Assembly: GCA_963816975.1 (NCBI GenBank)
Contig: CAWFMD010000003.1
Coordinates: forward strand, 336,874-400,873
From: DASRIA01 sp963816975
Lineage (GTDB): Bacteria > Actinomycetota > Thermoleophilia > Solirubrobacterales > JBBDJG01
Length of the DNA stretch: 64,000 bases
Direction of reading: 5' to 3'
This document shows positions 37,903 to 45,900 of this stretch, piece after piece. A program made the translations under genes and the position numbers. The notes beneath the pieces are model-generated. The model worked only from the letters and a program-made list of their open reading frames with translations, was not told where the DNA came from and made no database searches. Position 1 is the stretch's first letter; every line of letters begins with the position of its first letter.

Positions 37903-40236
37903 TCAGCGGCGGCGGACCTTGAACGTCCGCGTCACCAGGCCGCGGTGGCGGCCCTTCGAGGCGTAGGCCCTCAGGCGGTAGTAGCCGGGCAGCTCGATCG
38001 TGGCGAGGTGAAGGTAGGCGACGCCCAGCGTGTTGGTGGTCCGCTCCCTGGTGCGTACCGGGGTCTTGCCGTCCTGCGAGAAGATCTGGAAGAAGAGGTG
38101 GCTCTGCGGGGCCGGCGCGCCGCTGCCCCTCCCCGTCACACGCACCCTCACCGGCAGCTCCGACCCGACCGGCACGGCGTCCGGCATGTCGAGCTCGACC
38201 GACAGCGGAGTCCGCGCCCGCCGCGCCGCGCCCGCGGAGCCCACCGGACCCTCCTGGAGGCGGACCCGGCGCGCGAGCCTGCGCCGCGCCCTGCGGTTGC
38301 GCAGCGTGGGCTGCAGGCCCGCCGACGAGGCGTAGTTCCCGTAGCGATCGGTCGCGACCAGCCAGTAACGGCTCTGCACGTAGTAGGGGAGCTGGATGTG
38401 CTTGACGAATGACCCGTCGCTGTCCGCCCTCACCGACCCGCGCCGCGTCTGGTGGTAGTAGAGGGTGACTCGCGAGTTGAAACGGAAGCCCTCCCCTCTC
38501 ACGGTCAGCCGCCCGGGACCGCGCCTGAAGGTGATCCGCGGCCGCGAGAGCAGCTTCGTGACCTTGTAGATCCAGGCGCGCGCCTCGTGGTGGCGGTACA
38601 CCACGTGCTCCAGGCGGCCGCCGTAGGACTCGATGAAGCGCCTGAACCGCTCCTGGTGCGATGAGTCCACGAGGGGGTTCTCGGGCGGGTCGTCACCCTC
38701 GTCCGTGTAATAGACCAGGTACGAGACGTCGCGGCTCTTGATCAGCCTCGGAGGCCAGTACGTGACCCAGTCGCGCGACGGCCCGTCGGCGGCCGGGTGG
38801 GGGCTGCGGACCTCGCCTCCCGGAAGGATCGTGGCCAGCCGGAAGCGCCCGAAGGGATAGGCGTCCCGGCGCGCGTAGAAGGAGATCGCGTACTGCGCCG
38901 ACCCCTTCGACAGCGTCATCACGCCGTCGTCGGGGCGCGTGTTGGCCTTCAGCCACTTCGCCGCTTCGCGCAGCCCGAAGTACGTGTCGGTACGCGCCAC
39001 CTCGACCACCGGCGTGGCCATGAACATCACGAGCGTGCACGCCGCCAGCAGCGTCACCGGCAGGGCGAGTGGCCGGCCCGCGCGTGCGGCCCATCCCGCG
39101 CCGGAGCGCCGCTGCATCCGCCTCCAACGAGCCGCGAGCGCCAGCGCGATGTCGTGCACGGCACGGCCGGCGAGGATCGACACGGCAGGGATCAGCGGCA
39201 GCAGGTAGTTGAACGCCTTCAGCGGATAGGCGTGGAAGAACAGCAGCACGACGAACACCCAGAAGAGCAGCAGACGGTCGCCCGTGGTCCACCGGCGCAG
39301 CGCGATCGCGATCCCCGCCAGCCAGATCAGCGGGGTGACGTAGCCGTCGAACCCCACGAGCTTGTCGAGGTAGTAGTACCACGGCACCTGCGTGGCCCTC
39401 TGGCCACTGTCCCCGAGGAACTCGAGCAGCTGGTCCCCCTTGAGGACGATCTGCACCAGCACCGGGACGAGGAACAACGCGAATGCCATGCCGGCGAGCA
39501 CGAAGCGGCGCACGCTGAGGCGCCGAAGCTCCCTGGAGACCAGCAAATAGTTGAGTGCGATCACGAGCACGAGCACACCCGTCACCTTCGACTGGATCGC
39601 CAGCGCGGCAGCCGCCGCGAACGCGTATAGCCAGATATCTCGGCGCGTCACCAACCACTTCGCGAAGAACATGAAGCACAGCGAGAAGAGGAAGACGAGC
39701 GATGAGTCCAGCAGCGCCAGCCGGCCGAGCAGGACGGAGTACCCGCTGAGTGCCACGAACAGCGCCGCCAGCAGCCCCACGTTGCGCCCGTAAAGCGTCT
39801 TGCCGATCTCGAAGCAGACGAGCACGGTCGCGACGCTGAAGCCGATCGCGACCAGGCGCGCGGCGACATCGGAGACGCCGAACATGAGATAGACCGCGGC
39901 GACGACCTGTTGATAGAAGAGGAAGTTCGAGTTCCCGCGCGATGCGAGCACGAAGTAGCGGTCCAGCTGATCGTCGCCGGCGAGCACGGCCGCCTGCCCG
40001 GCATACACAGCCTCGTCCCCGCGCAGGCCAACCTCGTTGATCGCCCACAGGCGCGGCAGCGCGGCGATCCCGAGAATGCCCACCAGCATCAAGGTGCCGC
40101 GATGCCGCCACAGGAACTCCCGCGCCCGCCGCATGGAAAAGCGCCGAGCTCGCGGCCGGCCGAGACCACCATGAAAGAGCGGCTCCGCTTCGCGCTCTCG
40201 AAGCAGGTTGCCGACCGGTCGAGCGGGAGCCTTCAC
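37903..40236 (-). CDS. GT39/ArnT-like membrane glycosyltransferase with C-terminal Ig-like domains
   Basis: Up to 777 aa. About 11 membrane helices occupy residues ~45-430. The first loop has LRGDEAVYAG, with the Asp-Glu pair expected of PMT/ArnT catalytic sites using polyprenyl-phosphate-linked sugars. The C-terminal ~330 residues are soluble and beta-rich (ITFRRGPGRLTVRGEGFRFNSRVTLYYH, then SVELDMPDAVPVGSELPVRVRVTG), probably two Ig-like modules outside the cell. The GTG at 40236 gives a long basic leader; the ATG at 40134 (MRRAREFLWRHRGTL) is an alternative start. It begins 14 bp after the GT2-GtrA fusion on the same strand, so the pair probably glycosylates or builds a surface polymer together. 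Confidence 0.85.
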   Translation of the reverse strand: MKAPARPVGNLLREREAEPLFHGGLGRPRARRFSMRRAREFLWRHRGTLMLVGILGIAALPRLWAINEVGLRGDEAVYAGQAAVLAGDDQLDRYFVLASRGNSNFLFYQQVVAAVYLMFGVSDVAARLVAIGFSVATVLVCFEIGKTLYGRNVGLLAALFVALSGYSVLLGRLALLDSSLVFLFSLCFMFFAKWLVTRRDIWLYAFAAAAALAIQSKVTGVLVLVIALNYLLVSRELRRLSVRRFVLAGMAFALFLVPVLVQIVLKGDQLLEFLGDSGQRATQVPWYYYLDKLVGFDGYVTPLIWLAGIAIALRRWTTGDRLLLFWVFVVLLFFHAYPLKAFNYLLPLIPAVSILAGRAVHDIALALAARWRRMQRRSGAGWAARAGRPLALPVTLLAACTLVMFMATPVVEVARTDTYFGLREAAKWLKANTRPDDGVMTLSKGSAQYAISFYARRDAYPFGRFRLATILPGGEVRSPHPAADGPSRDWVTYWPPRLIKSRDVSYLVYYTDEGDDPPENPLVDSSHQERFRRFIESYGGRLEHVVYRHHEARAWIYKVTKLLSRPRITFRRGPGRLTVRGEGFRFNSRVTLYYHQTRRGSVRADSDGSFVKHIQLPYYVQSRYWLVATDRYGNYASSAGLQPTLRNRRARRRLARRVRLQEGPVGSAGAARRARTPLSVELDMPDAVPVGSELPVRVRVTGRGSGAPAPQSHLFFQIFSQDGKTPVRTRERTTNTLGVAYLHLATIELPGYYRLRAYASKGRHRGLVTRTFKVRRR

Positions 40237-40249
40237 CGCGCTTGGATGG

Positions 40250-42610
40250 CTAGCTCAGCGGGCCGGCCATGACCGACGGCAGGCGCTGCCACCAGTCCAT
40301 GGTGCTGCTGGCGATCAGCGTCGCCGGCACGCTTCCGAAGGCCTGCGTCACGACTTGGCGCTCGGCGTCCTTGAGGTCGTGTCCGTGCATGCCCTGCAGA
40401 AAAGCCTCGATCTTGGAGTAGGGGGGAAAGCCGAATGCGTCCTCGCAGTTCGCCATCAGGATCTCGAGCGCCTCGTCCGTCTCCAGCGCGCGCTCGAAGT
40501 CGTCTTCGCGCTGGATGATCACGAGGCCCGCGATCTGCGCCTGGGGCGCGACGCGAGCGCTGGGAATCAGGCGGTCGATGTCGTACTTGGGCGGCGGGAT
40601 CAGCCGTTGGACGACCGCATTCAGCGTGGCGGCCGGGATCCGCATCGTGGCAAGCAGCATCGCGAAGCGCCGGCCCGAGCGCGAGTGGAGCCGGCTCTGG
40701 GGGATCAGCTTCACCCGTTCCCGCCGCGACAGCCTGGGAGTCTGCACCGCGTGCACCGTGTGGCGGCTGATCGTCAGCGGCTTCGGATACGCGAGCACGC
40801 GTCCGTCCGGGCAGACGATCGTGAGATCGTCCGACAGGAACGAGTACGGATAGTGATCGAGCAGCTTCAGCGTGGTGGTCGTCTTGCCCGTGTCGGTGCG
40901 GGCCGTGAGCATGAACGCGTGGTCGCCGTCCGCAAAGCATGCGGCGTGCACGAGCGCGTAGCCCTTGCTCGCGAACGTCCAGCGCAAGATGGGCTCAACC
41001 ACGTTCGTGTAAAGCACATGGGGCGAGCGCTGGAGCAGCGGAGCGGCCAATACTTCGACGCGCTCTCCCAGCTGGGAGATCTCGACCCCGAAGCCGAGGG
41101 CCCCGAAGCCCTCGGTGTACCTGAGGCTGCGCGCGCCGTTGCCGTTTCCTTTCGCGAGCTCGGCGAGGCTGGGCGAGTTCCCGTTGACGTGGGCCGGCGA
41201 GTTTCCGTTGACGTGGGCCGGCGAGTTCCCGTTGAGATGGGCCGTGCCGTTCCCGGCCGCCGCCGCGGCTCGCATGTGGCCGATGCGGACGCGGATGGTG
41301 GGACGGCTGAGCGCCTCGGGCACCATGAAGCGCTGGAGCTCGGGCAGCCGGACCTCGGACGTGACCGTCACGATGCCGTGGATGTCGTAGCTGTACGAGC
41401 CGACGTCGCGGCGCTGCGCCTTGGCCCAGATCCAGCCGTCCGCCACGACGAATCGGATCACCGTGAGGGCCACCAGCGTGAGGATGTTCGACGCCAGATA
41501 GTGAATGCCCAGGCCGGTCGTCAGCGCGAACAGCAGCGGCACGCGCAGCGCCAGCGCGGCGTTGTTCATGGCGAAGAACAGCAGCGCACGGCGGGTGAGG
41601 CTGCGTTCGTGGTCGCGGCCCGCGAACACCCACGCCTCGGTCAGGGAGAAGTTCCAGAGGGTCGACCCCTGTGTCGCGAGGATCGCCGCGGCCACGTAGT
41701 AGATGCCGGCCACGTCGGCGAGCAGCGCCAGGAGCAGCGTGTTGACGACCAGCCCCGTCGCGCCGACGGCGCTGAAGCGGCCAAAGCGGGCGGACAGCTG
41801 ACCCAGCTCGAGGCGAGCGAGCTGGCCCAGATACCTGATCGCCTCGCGTGCTGATGCCTTCGTCTCGCCGGAATGGCGCTCACCGAAGCCGAACGGAACC
41901 TCGGACACGCTCAGGCCCGGCGTGCGCACGAGGATCTCGAGCAGGATCTTGAAGCCACGCGGGCGCAGGCAGTCGAGGTCGACCGCGTCGCGCCGGACCA
42001 GGAAGCACCCACTCATCGGGTCGCTCACGTGCCACAGGCTGGTGGGGAAGAGCAGCATTGCCGCACGCGTGGAGATGCGGGACAGCGCCGTGCGGGCGCG
42101 GCCGAACGCTCCCTTGTCGCCGCCATTGCAGAAGCGGCTCGCGACCACGACGTCGGATGCTGCACCCTGGGCCTCGAGGTACATGTCCTCGAGCACCTCC
42201 GGCGGGTGCTGGAGGTCAGCATCCATGACGCAGACGTATGGTGCGCGAGCCGCCCGCATCCCCGCGACCACAGCGCCTCCCAGCCCTCCGACGCGCTCCG
42301 CTCCCTGCCGGTGGATCAAATACACGGCACGCGTGGACTCGATCCTCCGGATCGCGTCGGGGGTGTCGTCATCGCTGTCGTCGACGAAGATGACCTCAAC
42401 CGGCAGATCGGCGAGGACACGATCGAGTCGCGCCACGAGAGGGCCGACGTTGTCGGCTTCCGCGCGGGTGGGAACGACCACCGAGATCGCGGGAGTCGGG
42501 GCGTTGCCGTTCAGCCCGGCGACCGTTGCCGGCACCGCGACGCCACCCGCATGTGGAATGACTCCGTTCTCGCGCGACCGCGCGGCACGGAACCTGAGTG
42601 TGTTCCTCAA
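40250..42610 (-). CDS. Three-part fusion: GT2 polyprenyl-phosphate glycosyltransferase, GtrA membrane domain, HPrK/PEPCK-like P-loop domain
   Basis: 786 aa. Residues ~40-265 are a DPM1-type GT2 (VVVPTRAEADNV, FVDDSDDDT, MDADLQHPPEV near 131, DPMSGCFLVRR). Residues ~275-400 are a GtrA-like four-helix domain (FSAVGATGLVVNTLLLALL...TLWNFSLTEAWVF). A linker with three 8-residue NGNSPAHV repeats follows (~455-480). The C-terminal ~300 residues contain a P-loop TARTDTGKTTTT (~569) and SDDLTIV, as in HPr-kinase/PEPCK-like proteins that sit in bacterial surface-glycan loci. The GT2-GtrA pairing is known from sugar-lipid synthesis and flipping; fusion to a kinase-like domain is unusual. The TTG start is uncertain; a GTG near residue 26 is an alternative. 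Confidence 0.83.
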   Translation of the reverse strand: MRNTLRFRAARSRENGVIPHAGGVAVPATVAGLNGNAPTPAISVVVPTRAEADNVGPLVARLDRVLADLPVEVIFVDDSDDDTPDAIRRIESTRAVYLIHRQGAERVGGLGGAVVAGMRAARAPYVCVMDADLQHPPEVLEDMYLEAQGAASDVVVASRFCNGGDKGAFGRARTALSRISTRAAMLLFPTSLWHVSDPMSGCFLVRRDAVDLDCLRPRGFKILLEILVRTPGLSVSEVPFGFGERHSGETKASAREAIRYLGQLARLELGQLSARFGRFSAVGATGLVVNTLLLALLADVAGIYYVAAAILATQGSTLWNFSLTEAWVFAGRDHERSLTRRALLFFAMNNAALALRVPLLFALTTGLGIHYLASNILTLVALTVIRFVVADGWIWAKAQRRDVGSYSYDIHGIVTVTSEVRLPELQRFMVPEALSRPTIRVRIGHMRAAAAAGNGTAHLNGNSPAHVNGNSPAHVNGNSPSLAELAKGNGNGARSLRYTEGFGALGFGVEISQLGERVEVLAAPLLQRSPHVLYTNVVEPILRWTFASKGYALVHAACFADGDHAFMLTARTDTGKTTTTLKLLDHYPYSFLSDDLTIVCPDGRVLAYPKPLTISRHTVHAVQTPRLSRRERVKLIPQSRLHSRSGRRFAMLLATMRIPAATLNAVVQRLIPPPKYDIDRLIPSARVAPQAQIAGLVIIQREDDFERALETDEALEILMANCEDAFGFPPYSKIEAFLQGMHGHDLKDAERQVVTQAFGSVPATLIASSTMDWWQRLPSVMAGPLS
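41172..41243. repeat. Three 24-bp tandem repeats coding the fusion-protein linker
   Basis: Units begin at 41172, 41196 and 41220. The first two are nearly identical; the third is diverged in its last third. They encode NGNSPAHV-type octapeptides between the GtrA and kinase-like domains, giving a linker whose length could change by slippage without loss of frame. Confidence 0.8.
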
Positions 42611-42907
42611 GCCCGTCTAACCCGCTGTGTCGCCGGGCCTGCTTGGGTGACAACCGTGACACCCCGTGCGACCCGCCTTCCCTGCCGAATCCACAATCAC
42701 CTTCCGTGCCTCCATCCGTAAAGCAGCCGCAACATAACGCAATTTGCGATGCCAGCACAAGTGCGGGCCTGATTTTTTTTGGTCCGGCCGGGACCGGGGA
42801 CGGGGACAGAACACGGCGCTTGATTCGTCCGTGCCGGTGGGTTAGTTTCCGCGCAACGGGTTGCGCCGGTCAGTGGCCGGCGGGCGCCGCAAGGACCTTG
42901 GAGAAGG
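42611..42907. promoter_or_regulatory. Divergent intergenic region with 16-bp palindrome
   Basis: The 297-bp gap separates the glycosyltransferase fusion (-) and the phosphatase/FN3 giant (+). GCGCAAC-GG-GTTGCGC (42851-42866) is a perfect 7-bp inverted repeat 42 bp before the ATG at 42908, a plausible operator. An 8-nt T run lies near 42773. No ORF is convincing. Confidence 0.4.
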
Positions 42908-45900
42908 ATGGCCAGAGGCGCGGCAGGGAAAGGATTCACTGGCAGGTCCTCGACGAGGCTTGCCTGCCTCGTCGTGCTCGTGGCCGCTGCCGCCCACGGG
43001 TCCGCCGCGAATGCCTTCGCCGCGGATCCGGTGATCGCGGCTGCCGGCGACATCGCCTGCAGCTCCTCCAGCTCGAACTACAACGGCGGCAACGGGACGG
43101 TCGACAAGTGCCGGCAGAAGTACACCTCCGATCTGCTCGTCAACGCCGGGCTCGCGGCGGTCCTCCCGCTCGGTGACATCCAGTACGAGAGCGCGAGCCT
43201 CTCGGGCATCAACAACTCGTACAACCCCACGTGGGGCCGGGTGAAGTCGATCACGCGCCCGGCACCGGGTAACCACGAGTACAAGACGACGGGCGCCGCA
43301 GGCTACTTCGACTACTTCAACGGAACGGGAGTGGCCAACGGGCCGGCCGGTGACCGCAGCAAGGGGTACTACAGCTTCAACGTCGGGACGTGGCACCTGA
43401 TCGCGCTCAACTCGACGGACCACTGCACGATCATCCCCTGCGCCGCGGGATCCGCGCAGGAGGCCTGGCTGAAGGCCGACCTCGCCGCGAACCCCAACTA
43501 CTGCACTCTCGCGTACTGGCACGACCCCAGGTTCAACTCGGGTCACGACGGCAACGCGGACGAGATGGCGCCGCTCTTCCAAGCCCTCTACAACGCGGAC
43601 GCCGACGTGGTTCTCGGCGGCCACGCGCACGACTACGAGCGCTTTGCGCCGCAGAACCCGAGTGGCGTGCTGGACAACGCGCGCGGCATCCGCCAGTTCG
43701 TCGTGGGCACCGGAGGGGCGTTCTGGACGAGCGTCGGCACGCCGAAGCCAAACAGTCAGGTGCGCCAGAACAACACCTACGGAGTGCTGAAGCTGACGTT
43801 GCACCCCACCAGCTACGACTGGCAGTTCGTGCCCGAAGCGGGCAAGACGTTCACGGACTCGGGGACGGGCACATGCCACGGGGGCACGCCGCCACCCGGT
43901 GGTTCCGACACCCAGAAGCCGTCGGTACCGGGGAACCTGTCAGCCACCCCGAGCGTGGGACAGGTCGCGCTCAACTGGATCGCCTCTACCGACAACGTGG
44001 GTGTCACCGGGTACCGGATCTATCGCGGCAGCGCACAGATCGGAACCGTCGGCACGTCGACCTCGTACACGGACACGAGCGTGGCGGCGAACACCGGCTA
44101 CAGCTACACCGTGCGCGCCGAGGACGCCGCCGGGAACCTCTCCGACCCAAGCACTGCGGCAAGCGCCACCACGCCTGCCTCCACGATCCTGACGCTCTCC
44201 CCGGAGGCCGACTCCCGTGTGCAGGAGTCCGCGGCCACCACCAACTATGCGACCTCGACCCTGCGCACGGACGGCGGCACGAACCTCGACACGGAGACGT
44301 TCCTGCGCTTCAACGTGACCGGCGCGACCGGCACGGTGGCGAGCGCCAAGCTGCGCATCTACGCCTACACCGCCACCGTGGACGGTCCCGCCGTGTACCG
44401 GACCGACACGGGCTGGAGCGAGACCGCGATCAACTGGAACAACCGGCCGGCGCGCACCAGCGGCGCCGTCGACGACAAGGGCGCCATCGCGACGAACACG
44501 TGGGTCGAGTACGACGTGACGCAGTTCGTGACCGGCAACGGCACGTATGGCTTCGACCTGGCGACGACGTCCAGTGATGGGGTTGACTTCCGCTCGCGCG
44601 AGCATACGACCGCCACGCAGCGACCGGAACTGGTTGTGACAACGTCCGGGCCGGACACGCAGAAGCCCATGCCCCCGAGTGGCCTGACGGCCGTCCCCGC
44701 CGCCGGCGAAGTCGCGCTCAACTGGAACGCAGCGACCGACAACGTCGGCGTCACGGGCTACCAGGTCTTCCGGGGGAGCACTCCGATCGCGACGCTCGGC
44801 GGCAACGTGACGTCGTACGCCGATACGGCCCTCGCCGCCGGCGGCTACAGCTACACCGTGCGCGCTGTCGATGCCGCCGGCCTGGTCTCCGACCCCAGCA
44901 ACACCGCGACCGCCGTCGTGCCCGACACCACCAAACCCACCTCTCCGGGCAGCCTGAGCGCAACGGGCAGCGCGGGGCAGGTGGCGCTGGCCTGGCAGCC
45001 GTCGACCGACAACGTCGGGGTCACCGGATACGAGGTGTACCGCGGGACCACCGTGGTCGCGACCGTCGGTCCCTCAACCAATTCGTACACGGAGACGGGC
45101 CTTGCACCCGGCACCTACCACTACTCCGTGCGGGCCTTTGACGCCGCCGGGCTGTTCTCCGATCCCAGCAACGTCGCGGATGCCACGGTGCCCGACGTGG
45201 ACGAGCCGGATCCTCCGGGCAGCCTCACGGCAGCGGCGCCAACGTCGGCCCAGGTGAATCTTGGCTGGCAGACATCGCAGGACAACGTCGGCGTGACGGG
45301 CTACCGGATTTACCGCGACGACTCCGAGATCGGCGCCGCCCCCGCGAGTGCGACGTTCTATGAGGACACGAGCGTTTCCGCGACCGCCACATACCGGTAC
45401 ACGGTGCGAGCAGTCGACGCAGCCCTGAACGTGTCCGACCCGAGCAACGAGGCGCAGGTAACGGTGCCCGACACGATCGCGCCCGCGGCTCCCGGGAACC
45501 TCCACACGACCGCGGTCACGGGCAGCCAGGTGGACCTCGCCTGGAGCGGCTCCAACGACAACGTCGCAGTGACGGGGTACCGCGTGTTCCGCGACGACAC
45601 GCCGATCGCCGACGTGACCGAGGCGACCACCTCGTACTCGGACGGCCCGATCGCCCCGGGCACCTACCAGTACACGGTGCACGCACTGGACAGTGCCGGG
45701 AATCTCTCCCAGCCGAGCAACGCGGTCACCCCCACCGTGCCCGACATCGAGCCGCCGACAGCCCCGGGAAACCTCGACGCTTCCGCCCAGGGCTCCTTCC
45801 AGGTCGACCTCACCTGGGAGGAATCCCAGGACAACGTCGGTGTAACCGGCTACCGCATCTACCGCGACGACGTAGCGATCGACACCGTCGGTCCCGTGAC

